From Exiguobacterium indicum HHS 31 (GTDB taxonomy: Bacteria > Bacillota > Bacilli > Exiguobacteriales > Exiguobacteriaceae), in NCBI RefSeq assembly GCF_001939065.1, contig NZ_MPSZ01000001.1:1364001-1428000 (forward strand): DNA of 64,000 nt. The letters are read 5' to 3'. Of this stretch, positions 55,930 through 64,000 are shown in pieces. Under the pieces are notes generated by a model. That model searched no databases, was not told where the DNA came from, and saw only the letters and a program-made list of their open reading frames with translations. The translations under genes and the position numbers were made by a program. The number at the start of each line of letters is the position of its first letter. Position 1 is the first letter of the stretch.

Positions 55930-56138
55930 ATAATAAGACGATGGGACCCGAAGTGCCGTGTCGATACCTTATTTTTGAACCTGCTGTGCAGGTGGGTGTC
56001 TTATCCGATTCCTATTCGTACGTCCTCCTGCTGTGTTACGAGGCATGTACTACTAGTTGGAACGTCAAACTCCCTATCAAAAAAGAGTGGCTCAAAGATA
56101 AAAGGCGGCTCTCGTACAATTCAGGAACCCCATCTGAT
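55930..56138 (-). ncRNA. ssrS: 6S RNA
   Basis: The minus strand holds a noncoding transcript of about 205-245 bases with its own promoter and terminator. Its ends pair (GATGGG at 56134-56129 with CCCATC at 55945-55940), forming a long imperfect rod. The 3' half contains the hairpin ACCTGC-aca-GCAGGT within CACCCACCTGCACAGCAGGT, a feature I associate with the 3' side of Firmicute 6S RNA. In B. subtilis bsrA (6S-1) lies between yrvM and aspS, the same location. 6S RNA binds the housekeeping polymerase and templates short product RNAs. Exact mature ends are uncertain. Confidence 0.8.
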
Positions 56139-56144
56139 GCATTT

Positions 56145-56173
56145 AATATAGCATCCTCCCCTCTGAAATGCAA
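56145..56173 (-). promoter_or_regulatory. 6S RNA promoter
   Basis: TTGCAT (56173-56168) and TATATT (56150-56145) are exactly 17 bases apart on the minus strand, placing the start near 56138. Confidence 0.8.
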
Positions 56174-56204
56174 CTACTTCCCACTCCAGAAAAAGATGCT
56201 TTTT

Positions 56205-57389
56205 TCAGGTCCAACGTTTCGTGAAGTGTTGATTCGGATCATATCGTTGTTGTTGGAATGCAGGATCAAATCGTGGTGTGCGTGTTGCATTCCCAACACC
56301 CGCGATGAACGCCCAGTTCCCATAATTCGAAGCGACATCATAGTCGATCAATTGCTGTTCGAAATATCGCGCTCCGATGCGCCAGTCCTGCTTTAATTCA
56401 TGAATTAGATAACTGGCAACGATCTGCCTGCCGCGGTTCGACATCCATCCCGTCTCGCGAATCTCGTTCATGAAGGCGTCGACGAATGGCACACCAGTTT
56501 TTCCTTCTATCCAGCGTTCGACAGCCAGCTGGTCCGCCTTCCACGTGTATTGACCTTCTTGTAATCCGCTCGCACGGAACAGACGGCTTCCTGTCTCACG
56601 CATCGTCAAATGGAAGAAGTCACGCCATAACAATTCGAAATACAACCAGTACGTCGATTCATTCGCTCCCTGTTTTCGCTCGGCTTCTTGTAATTCAGCC
56701 ATGACGCGGCGCGGTGAGAGTGAACCGTTCGCTAGCCAGGCAGACAACTTCGAAGAATCATTTCGTAAGAACCCATTCCGTGTTTCTTTATAGGTGAATA
56801 CGGGCTCGGCGAGATATTCCTGAAGGCGTGCCCTTCCCGCTGATTCGCCTCCCCGAAATGGGAACGCGGTCTCTGGGGCCGCTTCAACTGATTCCTCTTT
56901 TATTAGCTGAATACCGGTTGGTGGATCGAGTGGATCGTAGAAGGTCCCTTTCGCCTCGACCCGTTTTCGAAATGCCGTAAAGACGCGCTTTAATTCATCA
57001 CTTCCGATATCTTCCCGACGATGTAACGTCTGTGTTTCAAAAGAGCGGACGGTATATCTGTCTTCGATATACTGCTCACTTGTCGCTTCTTCTGTTCCGG
57101 TCATCTTATGGAAATAGACGGTATCATCCGCTTGCAGATAAGAATCGAGTGCCTCACTTGTCTCCCCTTCTACTATATCTAACGTAATCCCGATTTGAGA
57201 CAGATGGCCCGCTAAGTTATCAAGTGTCTCTTGTTCGAACCGTGCTTGTTGTGTACCTCTTTTAAAATCGCGTTTCTTTTGGTCTTTGACGTATACGGCA
57301 CGAATGACGTCCTGTTCTTCACACGCACTCCGAAGTGCCTCATGATCATCGACACGTAAATCATGACGATACCAAACGACTGCTCCCAT
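56205..57389 (-). CDS. Cryptochrome/photolyase family protein, DASH type
   Basis: The 394-residue product has the photolyase N-terminal domain (VVWYRHDLRVDDHEALRSAC) and the FAD-binding core (WLYFELLWRDFFHL, DAFMNEIRETGWMSNRGRQI, then DYDVASNYGNWAFIAGVGN) that marks DASH enzymes. They repair pyrimidine dimers with blue light, mostly in single-stranded DNA. It ends soon after QRYDPN, lacking the usual WLPEL region. The ATG at 57389 follows AAGGGAG; the upstream 19 codons have no ribosome site. Its stop lies 32 bases before the 6S RNA promoter. Confidence 0.88.
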   Translation of the reverse strand: MGAVVWYRHDLRVDDHEALRSACEEQDVIRAVYVKDQKKRDFKRGTQQARFEQETLDNLAGHLSQIGITLDIVEGETSEALDSYLQADDTVYFHKMTGTEEATSEQYIEDRYTVRSFETQTLHRREDIGSDELKRVFTAFRKRVEAKGTFYDPLDPPTGIQLIKEESVEAAPETAFPFRGGESAGRARLQEYLAEPVFTYKETRNGFLRNDSSKLSAWLANGSLSPRRVMAELQEAERKQGANESTYWLYFELLWRDFFHLTMRETGSRLFRASGLQEGQYTWKADQLAVERWIEGKTGVPFVDAFMNEIRETGWMSNRGRQIVASYLIHELKQDWRIGARYFEQQLIDYDVASNYGNWAFIAGVGNATRTPRFDPAFQQQRYDPNQHFTKRWT

Positions 57390-57525
57390 ATTGATCGACT
57401 CCCTTCTCCTTATACTATGACCCGACCAAGGTAGATAGAAAACCACTTGATGTGCCGATGAGGTTTTAAGACGTTGTTTTCGTGGAATATGATTAGTACA
57501 ACAAATCAGAGGAGTGAATGAATCA

Positions 57526-57645
57526 ATGGCAGCAAAACGCGGTAAACTCAGAACATTAATGACGCTCGTAACGACGGTTGGTCCAATCGTCTATAAATTC
57601 TATAAAAAGCAACAGTCGAAAAAATCAATCAACAACCCTAAATAA
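57526..57645 (+). CDS. Small basic hypothetical protein (39 residues)
   Basis: I do not recognise this protein. The product is strongly basic, with a short amphipathic centre (LMTLVTTVGPIVYKFY) and a lysine-rich tail. GAGGAGTG ahead of the ATG is a strong ribosome site, and an efficient terminator starts at the stop codon. It is divergent from the photolyase. It may be a membrane- or nucleic-acid-associated peptide; no function can be assigned. Confidence 0.65.
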   Translation: MAAKRGKLRTLMTLVTTVGPIVYKFYKKQQSKKSINNPK

Positions 57646-57681
57646 AAAATGGACGTCTCCTTATCGGAGCGTCCATTTTTT
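57644..57681. terminator. Bidirectional terminator between the 39-residue gene and the glycosylase gene
   Basis: AAAAAATGGACGTCTCC pairs with CGGAGCGTCCATTTTTT around a short loop (one mismatch). Confidence 0.88.
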
Positions 57682-58264
57682 AACGTTTACTTACCCCTTC
57701 ACTCGCCTCTACATAAAAACGCCATGGATAGGCTGTCGCTTCTCCTGCATTCGGAATACCGATCCGTGTCGTCTGGACGACCGCGTCGACCGAGTCAGCA
57801 ACAAGTCGGAAACGGTCTTGATAAAGATCCTGTCCCGAATCAGCTGTCGTTAGACCGAATCCTTGGCACAGTTTCGCCGGTCCATTGACGAGATTGCGTC
57901 GTTGCGCCGCTGTCAACTCTGCGTAGGAACAACCAAAACGACGTTCCGCGACGAGATCGTGCCCACTAATGATTTCCGCACCTCGTAGCAATAATCCGTA
58001 TCCTTCCCCTTCATGTCCACAAACGATATTCATGCAGTGATGCATCCCATATGTGAAATACACATAGAGATGCCCCGGTGGACCGAACATCGGTGCCGTC
58101 CGTTTCGTTGGTTTTCCGGAAAACGAATGCGCTGCTTGATCGTGAGGACCGAGATAGGCTTCGACCTCGACGATCCGCATCGTCACCTCATCGACTGTGA
58201 TCTGTGTTCCTAAGAAGTCTGGACCGACTTCAACCGGAGACCGTTCAAAAAAGTGTCGTTCCAT
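57680..58264 (-). CDS. Alkyladenine (3-methyladenine) DNA glycosylase, AAG/Mpg family
   Basis: Removes alkylated purines in base excision repair. The 194-residue product has the AAG features: FFERSPVEVGPDFLGT, the catalytic Glu in VEVEAYLGPHDQAAHS, the segment YVYFTYGMHHCMNIV and NGPAKLCQGFGL. The ATG at 58264 lies eight bases after AAGGAGG. It is preceded by a terminator after aspS and converges on the small gene. Confidence 0.93.
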   Translation of the reverse strand: MERHFFERSPVEVGPDFLGTQITVDEVTMRIVEVEAYLGPHDQAAHSFSGKPTKRTAPMFGPPGHLYVYFTYGMHHCMNIVCGHEGEGYGLLLRGAEIISGHDLVAERRFGCSYAELTAAQRRNLVNGPAKLCQGFGLTTADSGQDLYQDRFRLVADSVDAVVQTTRIGIPNAGEATAYPWRFYVEASEGVSKR

Positions 58265-58283
58265 CCGTTCATCCTCCTTCATG

Positions 58284-58320
58284 AAACAAGCGAATCTCCC
58301 ATACCGGAAGATTCGCTTGT
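58284..58320 (-). terminator. aspS terminator
   Basis: ACAAGCGAATCT pairs with AGATTCGCTTGT, followed on the minus strand by TTCATG; the T-run is short. Confidence 0.7.
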
Positions 58321-58326
58321 CGTATC

Positions 58327-60093
58327 TTAAGATTGTTTGACCGCTGTTCGAATCGAGAGATCGTTTAATTGTGCATCCGAGACTGGGCTTGGTGCTGCCG
58401 TCAACAGATCACTTGCTGATGCTGTTTTCGGGAAGGCAATCGTATCACGCAAGTTTGAACGTCCTGCGAGTAACATAACGAGACGGTCTAGACCAAGTGC
58501 GATCCCCGCATGTGGTGGTGTTCCGTATTCGAATGCTTCCATCAAGAAACCGAACTGCTCGTTTGCTTCTTCTTCTGTGAAGCCAAGCAACTTAAACATC
58601 CGCTCTTGGATATCCCGTTCGTAGATCCGTTGTGATCCACCGCCGAGCTCGTATCCGTTCAAGACGAGGTCGTACGCGACGGCGAGGACTTTTCCAGGAT
58701 CCGTCTCGAGCAATTCGAGATCTTCACGACGTGGCATCGTGAACGGGTGGTGGTTCGCGTAGAAACGACCTTCTTCTTCTTCATACGTGACGAGTGGGAA
58801 GTCCGTCACCCAAAGGAAGTTGAAGACCGACTCATCGATCAAGTCCAGTTCCTTCGCTAATTTCTGACGGAGCGCACCTAAGCTGTCTGCTACGATCGAT
58901 GCTTTTGCTGCGACGAACAACAATAAGTCGCCTGCTTCCGCACCTGTCGCCGCTGTCAGGCGAGCAGCTGCTTCTTCGTCGAAGAACTTCGCGATCGGAC
59001 CGTTAAGTCCGTCCCCTGTCACTTTGACCCACGCGAGACCTTTTGCACCGTAAATCGCCGTGAATTCTTGTAACTTATCGATATCTTTCCGCGAGAAGCG
59101 CTCTGCTGCACCTTTGACGTTCAAGGCTTTAACTTCGCCACCAGCTTCTAGTGCCATGTCGAATACTTTGAATCCTGCCCCTTTGACGGCTTCCGCGACA
59201 TCAATCAATTCGAGACCGAAGCGTGTATCCGGTTTATCCGAACCATACCGGCTCATCGCTTCCGCGTACGGCATCCGTGGGAACGGTGTCACGATATCTT
59301 TACCAAGCGTTTCCTTCATGACACGCGTCATCATCGATTCCATCATCGCATACAAGTCTTCGATGTCCATGAAGCTCGTCTCGATGTCGACTTGCGTGAA
59401 TTCAGGTTGACGGTCTGCCCGTAAGTCTTCGTCACGGAAACAACGTGCAATTTGGAAGTACCGTTCAAAACCAGACACCATCAGCAATTGTTTGAACAAT
59501 TGCGGTGATTGTGGCAAGGCATAGAACTCACCTGGGTGAACACGACTCGGAACGAGATAGTCACGTGCGCCTTCTGGTGTTGATTTCGTTAAGATTGGTG
59601 TCTCGACTTCCAAGAAGTCTTGCTCATCGAGGAAGTTCCGCATAATGTTCGATGCTTTCGAACGAAGACGGAATGTCTCTTGAAGCGACGGACGACGCAA
59701 GTCAAGATAACGATATTTAAGACGTAAATCTTCTGACGTCTGCTCTGCTTCTTCACTGATCGGGAATGGTGTCATCTTCGCTGCATTCAAGATGACGACT
59801 TCATCCGCGACGACCTCGACTTGCCCAGTCGGAATGTTCGGGTTCGGATTCTCACGTGCGATGACGTGTCCTTTGATATCGAGGACATACTCTGAACGAA
59901 TTGATTCTGCAAGGCGGTGTGCCTGCTCGTTTTCCGGTTGGAAGACGATTTGGACGATACCACTCCGGTCGCGGAGATCAAGGAAGATCAATCCTCCTAA
60001 GTCACGTCGTTTTTGAACCCATCCTTTAAGTTGAACGTGTTGTCCGATGACTTCTTCCGTCACCTGACCGTTCATATGCGTGCGTCCGATCAT
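58327..60093 (-). CDS. aspS: Aspartyl-tRNA synthetase
   Basis: Charges tRNA-Asp. The 588-residue class II synthetase has the N-terminal OB anticodon-binding domain ([21 protein letters not shown]), motif 2 [21 protein letters not shown], and motif 3 [13 protein letters not shown] near the end, with the bacterial GAD insertion between. It overlaps hisS by four bases (ATGA) and shares its T-box leader. Confidence 0.97.
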   Translation of the reverse strand: MIGRTHMNGQVTEEVIGQHVQLKGWVQKRRDLGGLIFLDLRDRSGIVQIVFQPENEQAHRLAESIRSEYVLDIKGHVIARENPNPNIPTGQVEVVADEVVILNAAKMTPFPISEEAEQTSEDLRLKYRYLDLRRPSLQETFRLRSKASNIMRNFLDEQDFLEVETPILTKSTPEGARDYLVPSRVHPGEFYALPQSPQLFKQLLMVSGFERYFQIARCFRDEDLRADRQPEFTQVDIETSFMDIEDLYAMMESMMTRVMKETLGKDIVTPFPRMPYAEAMSRYGSDKPDTRFGLELIDVAEAVKGAGFKVFDMALEAGGEVKALNVKGAAERFSRKDIDKLQEFTAIYGAKGLAWVKVTGDGLNGPIAKFFDEEAAARLTAATGAEAGDLLLFVAAKASIVADSLGALRQKLAKELDLIDESVFNFLWVTDFPLVTYEEEEGRFYANHHPFTMPRREDLELLETDPGKVLAVAYDLVLNGYELGGGSQRIYERDIQERMFKLLGFTEEEANEQFGFLMEAFEYGTPPHAGIALGLDRLVMLLAGRSNLRDTIAFPKTASASDLLTAAPSPVSDAQLNDLSIRTAVKQS

Positions 60094-61370
60094 TGTGCTT
60101 CCTCCTTTAATTTCGCGACGATCGTATCAGCGACTGCTGATAACGGAACGTCCGTCTGTTCCCCTGTAGCCATGTTCTTCAGCGCCGCTGCACCACGCTC
60201 GACTTCTTCATCCCCGAGGATGACCGTGTAGCGTGCTTTCAAGCGATCGGCTGCTTTGAATTGTCCTTTGAACTTCCGACCGAGATAATCCCGATCGGCG
60301 ACAAGTCCTTCGAGACGCATCAATTGTAAGAGACGTGTTGCTGTCTTTTCGACTTCGTCACTGCCTTGCGCGACGATGAAGACATCGATTTGATCATCGA
60401 CTGCCGGTAAGACGTTCTCATTCTCAAGCGCCATCAATAAACGCTCGATGCCGATTCCGAATCCGATTCCCGGTGTTGCCGGTCCACCGATTTGTTCGAC
60501 GAGACCGTTGTATCGTCCACCACCACATAGTGTCGTGATTGCTCCGAAGCCTTCTGCTTCTGACATGATCTCGAACGCCGTGTGATTGTAATAATCGATT
60601 CCGCGAACGAGCGTTGGATCAACGACATACTCGATGCCGAGTGCATCTAAGTGAAGCAATACTTCGTCGAAGTAAGCTTTTGATGCCGGGTTTAAGTAAT
60701 CGAGAATTGATGGTGCTGTTGCCATGCTCGGGTGATCGCGGTCGACCTTACAGTCAAGGACACGAAGTGGATTCGTTTCGAGACGGTTCTGACAGTCCTG
60801 ACATAACTCGTGAACGACCGGTTTGAAGTGATCGACAAGTGCTGCCCGGTGTGCGGCGCGACTTTCGTTATCCCCGAGTGTATTGATGACGAGCTTAAGG
60901 TGCTTCAATCCAAATGAACGGTAGATGCTCATCGCGAGACTGATGACTTCCGCATCGATCGCTGGTTGTTCACTGCCAAGTGCTTCGACTCCGTATTGGT
61001 GGAGCTGACGGAAACGACCTGCTTGCGGACGTTCATAACGGAACATCGGTCCAATGTAGAACAATTTCGTCGGTTGGTTTGGTGAACCGAACAGCTTGTT
61101 CGTTACGAATGAACGAACAACAGCAGCCGTTCCTTCTGGACGTAACGTCAACTGGTCTTTTCCGCGTTTCTCAAGCATGAACATCTCTTTTTGAACGATA
61201 TCCGTCGTCTCACCGACGCCACGTTTAAAGAGTTCTGTCTCCTCAAAAATCGGCGTCCGGATTTCCTTATAGTTGTAACGCTTACTAATGTCACGTAATT
61301 GTTGCTCGATGTACTGCCAGCGTTCGACTGTTCCTGGAAGGACATCAAACGTACCGCGTGGTAATTTCAT
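60090..61370 (-). CDS. hisS: Histidyl-tRNA synthetase
   Basis: Charges tRNA-His. The 426-residue class II synthetase has motif 1/2 sequence [20 protein letters not shown], the histidine-A peptide [15 protein letters not shown] and motif 3 [15 protein letters not shown], then the anticodon-binding domain. The ATG at 61370 follows AAAGGAGG; the long upstream frame runs through the T-box and is not translated. hisS-aspS is the same pair as in B. subtilis. Confidence 0.97.
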   Translation of the reverse strand: MKLPRGTFDVLPGTVERWQYIEQQLRDISKRYNYKEIRTPIFEETELFKRGVGETTDIVQKEMFMLEKRGKDQLTLRPEGTAAVVRSFVTNKLFGSPNQPTKLFYIGPMFRYERPQAGRFRQLHQYGVEALGSEQPAIDAEVISLAMSIYRSFGLKHLKLVINTLGDNESRAAHRAALVDHFKPVVHELCQDCQNRLETNPLRVLDCKVDRDHPSMATAPSILDYLNPASKAYFDEVLLHLDALGIEYVVDPTLVRGIDYYNHTAFEIMSEAEGFGAITTLCGGGRYNGLVEQIGGPATPGIGFGIGIERLLMALENENVLPAVDDQIDVFIVAQGSDEVEKTATRLLQLMRLEGLVADRDYLGRKFKGQFKAADRLKARYTVILGDEEVERGAAALKNMATGEQTDVPLSAVADTIVAKLKEEAQ

Positions 61371-61394
61371 CTCAAATTCCTCCTTTTTTGAATA

Positions 61395-61647
61395 CAAAAA
61401 AGTCCTCGTCCGCAAAGGGACGAGAACTTGAAGATCCCGTGGTACCACCCTGGTTGTCAAATCACATTTGACCACTCGGTGCAGTTAACGCCTGCGTACG
61501 ACCTTCCCTACTATCGGTTCAGGAAGATACCTCGGAAGGGTCTTTCATCGAGTTCGTCTGTTCGCCCTTCCAGCCAAGGGGCGACTCTCTAAGCAGACGA
61601 GGTCTTGATTACTCCTCTTCGTCTTCGGTCGTATGAATCATTTGGTT
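61395..61647 (-). promoter_or_regulatory. T-box leader of hisS-aspS
   Basis: The T-box AGGGTGGTACCACGG lies at 61451-61437 on the minus strand, followed by a terminator (about 61430-61395) with the CTCGTCC/GGACGAG stem and six T. The upstream part has a long stem I. A GAC triplet near 61555 could be an Asp specifier, but I could not assign it with confidence. Confidence 0.92.
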
Positions 61648-61653
61648 ACGTCT

Positions 61654-61683
61654 AATATTGCCTCGTCTCTCGGTTCCTGTCAA
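61654..61683 (-). promoter_or_regulatory. hisS-aspS promoter
   Basis: TTGACA (61683-61678) and AATATT (61659-61654) are 18 bases apart; the -35 overlaps the dtd stop codon. Confidence 0.6.
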
Positions 61684-62129
61684 GCGTTTGCTTCTTTTTC
61701 AAGAATCAATGTCACCGGTCCATCATTGACGAGCGCGATATCCATCATCGCACCGAACTGACCTGTCTCGACTGTCAGTCCTTGCGCGCGAAGACGTTCA
61801 TTGAACGCTTCATACAATTCGTTGGCAACATCAGGTTTCGCTGCTTCCGTAAACGCTGGGCGACGTCCTTTTTTGACATCACCATACAACGTGAACTGCG
61901 AGACGGATAGAATCTGACCGTCGACATCTTGCAACGAGCGGTTCATCCGTTCCTCTTCATCTTCAAACACGCGGAGTCCTGCGATTTTATCAGCTAACCA
62001 GTTCACCTGATCGATCGTGTCTTCGTGCGTGACACCGACAAGCAAGAGAAAACCTTGCTTGATTTGACCGATGACCTCCTGATCGACTGTGACACTTGCT
62101 TCTTTGACTCGTTGTAATACGACTCGCAT
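61680..62129 (-). CDS. dtd: D-aminoacyl-tRNA deacylase
   Basis: Removes D-amino acids and mischarged glycine from tRNA. The 149-residue product has the DTD signatures [10 protein letters not shown] and, near the C-terminus, [10 protein letters not shown] (the Gly-cisPro-type motif region). It starts 14 bases after relA, the usual partner in Bacilli, and ends right at the hisS promoter. Confidence 0.96.
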   Translation of the reverse strand: MRVVLQRVKEASVTVDQEVIGQIKQGFLLLVGVTHEDTIDQVNWLADKIAGLRVFEDEEERMNRSLQDVDGQILSVSQFTLYGDVKKGRRPAFTEAAKPDVANELYEAFNERLRAQGLTVETGQFGAMMDIALVNDGPVTLILEKEANA

Positions 62130-62143
62130 GACTCATCCGCTCC

Positions 62144-64000
62144 TTACGTCATCATGACGCGATGCACAGCATACACGTCAGAGATTTGTTTGATCCGATC
62201 GACGACTTTTTGTAAATGGTTGACGTTGTTGATCGCGATCGTCATCGTGATTTTGGCTTGTTTACTGTCGTCGCCTTTCCCGCTGACGGCAACAATGTTC
62301 GTATTCGTCGCAGATACCGACTGCAGGACATCGTTCAATAATCCAGCCCGGTCGAATCCAGAAATTTCGATTTCGACGTTATAACTCTTAACGGCTTTGC
62401 CTTCGTGTTCCCACTCGACTTCGAGCAAGCGTTCTGGATTTTGTTCATGAATGACATTCAAACAATCCGTCCGGTGAATCGAGACACCCCGTCCACGTGT
62501 GATATACCCGACGATATCGTCCCCTGGTACTGGATTACAACAACGACTCATGCGAACGAGCATGTTATCGATTCCTTTGACACGAACGCCTTCTGGATTT
62601 TCCTTCTTCGGACGATCAAACGTCTTCATCTCACTGATGGCTTCGTTCAGTTCAAGATTTTTGGACTCTTTGTCTTTGCGTAACTTTTCCGTCAATTTAT
62701 GCGCGACTTGGGCAGCGGTCAGACCATGATACCCAACAGCAGCATACATGTCTTCTTCTTGCGCGAAGTTGAACTTCCGCGTCACGTCTTCGAGCGTCTT
62801 TTCATTGATGACTTCCTTCGGCTCGAATCCGAGTTTCTTGACTTCCGCTTCGATCAGTTCCCGTCCTTTAGAGACGTTCTCTTCGCGTTGCTGACGTTTG
62901 AACCATTGACGGATCTTGTTCTTCGCCTGACTCGACACACAAATCTTGAGCCAGTCCTTACTTGGACCATAACTGTGTTTTGATGTGACGATTTCAATGA
63001 TGTCGCCTGTCTTCAGCTTATAATCAATCGGTACCATCCGTCCGTTGACTTTCGCTCCGATCGTTCGGTGACCGATCTCTGTATGAATCCGGTAGGCATA
63101 ATCAATCGGAACAGAGCCTTTCGGCAATTCGATGACGTCGCCTTTTGGTGTAAAGACGTACAACATGTCACTAAAGAAATCGACTTTGACCGATTCCATG
63201 AATTCTTCAGCATCCGCCGTATCCTTCTGTAACTCAAGAATTTCACGGAAATGGGCAATCTTATCCTCAAAGCCTGATTTCGCTTCCTGTTCCTTGCCTT
63301 CTTTATACGCCCAGTGAGCGGCAATCCCGTACTCGGCAATAAAGTGCATGTCCCGTGTCCGAATTTGGACCTCGAGCGGCTCGCCTTTCGGTCCGATGAC
63401 CGTCGTATGCAGCGATTGATACATGTTCGGCTTCGGCATCGCGATATAATCCTTGAAACGTCCCGGCATCGGTTTATATTGCGTATGAATGATTCCGAGA
63501 ACAGCGTAACAGTCCTTGATTGAATCGACGATGATGCGCACAGCCATCAAGTCATAAATTTCGCTGAACTCTTTTTTCGAGTTTTGCATCTTGTTATAAA
63601 TGGAATAGATATGCTTCGGACGTCCATCGACTTCCGCTGCGATTTGTACATCATCGAGTACTTCGTTGACCTCTTCAATGACCGAACTGACTAGCGCTTC
63701 GCGTTCCGTCCGTTTTTGTTTCATCATTGAGACAATCCGGTAGTACTGTTGTGGATTGATATAACGCAAACTGATGTCTTCGAGTTCCCACTTGATCGTC
63801 GAGATCCCGAGACGATGCGCAAGCGGTGCAAAGATTTCGAGCGTCTCTTCTGCCTTTTGCACCTGCTTTTCCTTGACCATATGTTGCAACGTTCGCATGT
63901 TATGCAAACGGTCAGCCAGTTTGATCAAAATGACGCGAATGTCTTCTGCCATCGCGATGAACATCTTTCGGTGGTTCTCAGCCAATTCTTCGCGTTTCGA
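62144..64000 (-). CDS. relA: Bifunctional (p)ppGpp synthetase/hydrolase, C-terminal part (runs off the window)
   Basis: Makes and degrades (p)ppGpp in the stringent response. The visible 618 codons begin inside the HD hydrolase domain (VILIKLADRLHNMRTL), then the synthetase domain with GRPKHIYSIYNKM and YDLMAVRIIVDS, the TGS domain (VFTPKGDVIELPKGSVPIDYA), and the ACT domain at the end. Compared with a full length of about 730 residues, roughly the first 115 are beyond the edge. The order relA-dtd is as in B. subtilis. Confidence 0.96.
   Translation of the reverse strand, partial: SKREELAENHRKMFIAMAEDIRVILIKLADRLHNMRTLQHMVKEKQVQKAEETLEIFAPLAHRLGISTIKWELEDISLRYINPQQYYRIVSMMKQKRTEREALVSSVIEEVNEVLDDVQIAAEVDGRPKHIYSIYNKMQNSKKEFSEIYDLMAVRIIVDSIKDCYAVLGIIHTQYKPMPGRFKDYIAMPKPNMYQSLHTTVIGPKGEPLEVQIRTRDMHFIAEYGIAAHWAYKEGKEQEAKSGFEDKIAHFREILELQKDTADAEEFMESVKVDFFSDMLYVFTPKGDVIELPKGSVPIDYAYRIHTEIGHRTIGAKVNGRMVPIDYKLKTGDIIEIVTSKHSYGPSKDWLKICVSSQAKNKIRQWFKRQQREENVSKGRELIEAEVKKLGFEPKEVINEKTLEDVTRKFNFAQEEDMYAAVGYHGLTAAQVAHKLTEKLRKDKESKNLELNEAISEMKTFDRPKKENPEGVRVKGIDNMLVRMSRCCNPVPGDDIVGYITRGRGVSIHRTDCLNVIHEQNPERLLEVEWEHEGKAVKSYNVEIEISGFDRAGLLNDVLQSVSATNTNIVAVSGKGDDSKQAKITMTIAINNVNHLQKVVDRIKQISDVYAVHRVMMT

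Noticed and set aside
55900-56150. 6S RNA on the plus strand
   Set aside because: The consensus-spaced promoter, the terminator T-run and the CACCCACCTGC side all read on the minus strand.
55915-56396. Plus-strand ORFs over the 6S region (up to 203 codons)
   Set aside because: They have no ribosome site, cross the photolyase gene on the other strand, and overlie a better-supported minus-strand RNA gene.

Overview
The window looks like chromosomal DNA of a low-to-moderate GC Firmicute of the class Bacilli, most likely Exiguobacterium or a close relative. That identification is inference, from protein similarity and gene order recalled for Bacillus subtilis, not from a search. The content is dense housekeeping sequence. 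I see no rRNA, tRNA, insertion sequence, prophage or CRISPR array. Most genes have a clear AAGGAGG-type ribosome site, and many are separated by strong intrinsic terminators.

Layout: 1-10.7 kb is a mixed stretch: the end of an FAD oxidoreductase, NAD synthetase (nadE), a BsuPI-domain lipoprotein, a CvfC-like HEAT-repeat protein, a hydrolase/acetyltransferase pair, two unrecognised genes, a BrnQ-type branched-chain amino acid carrier behind a candidate leader-peptide attenuator, a DegV protein, and a three-gene phosphatase operon (PgpA family, PAP2, mini-HAD). From 10.8 to 39.2 kb the order follows the B. subtilis yjc/yjb/yja region: yjcG, fabI, rodA, an RluA-type pseudouridine synthase, nadK, relQ, a CYTH protein, spxH, pepF, coiA, a cardiolipin synthase, mecA, spx, oppABCDF, trpS, two extra OppA-like proteins, fabF and fabH. 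From 39.2 to 64 kb it follows the yrr/yrv region: mtnN, greA, udk, trmR, mltG, two DUF1292 genes, ruvX, ireB, alaS, recD2, a TPR protein, mnmA with its cysteine desulfurase, cymR, rarA, tcdA, 6S RNA, a DASH-type photolyase, an alkyladenine glycosylase, aspS, hisS, dtd and relA.

Functional links: the Spx redox regulator, its proteolysis adaptor SpxH and the ClpC adaptor MecA lie within 8 kb. Type II fatty acid synthesis genes fabI and fabHF each carry a palindrome matching the FapR operator. (p)ppGpp metabolism is represented by relQ and relA. tRNA charging and modification dominate the right half (alaS, aspS, hisS, dtd, mnmA, trmR, tcdA). Three aminoacyl-tRNA synthetase units (trpS, alaS, hisS-aspS) have T-box leaders with visible terminators.

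Most notable signals: a short ORF rich in Leu/Ile/Val codons and a terminator directly before brnQ; an OppA paralogue anchored by a membrane helix with no lipobox cysteine; an SpxH lacking the CxxC motif; a HAD-like protein lacking the C-terminal motifs; and a precisely bounded 6S RNA gene with its own promoter and terminator.
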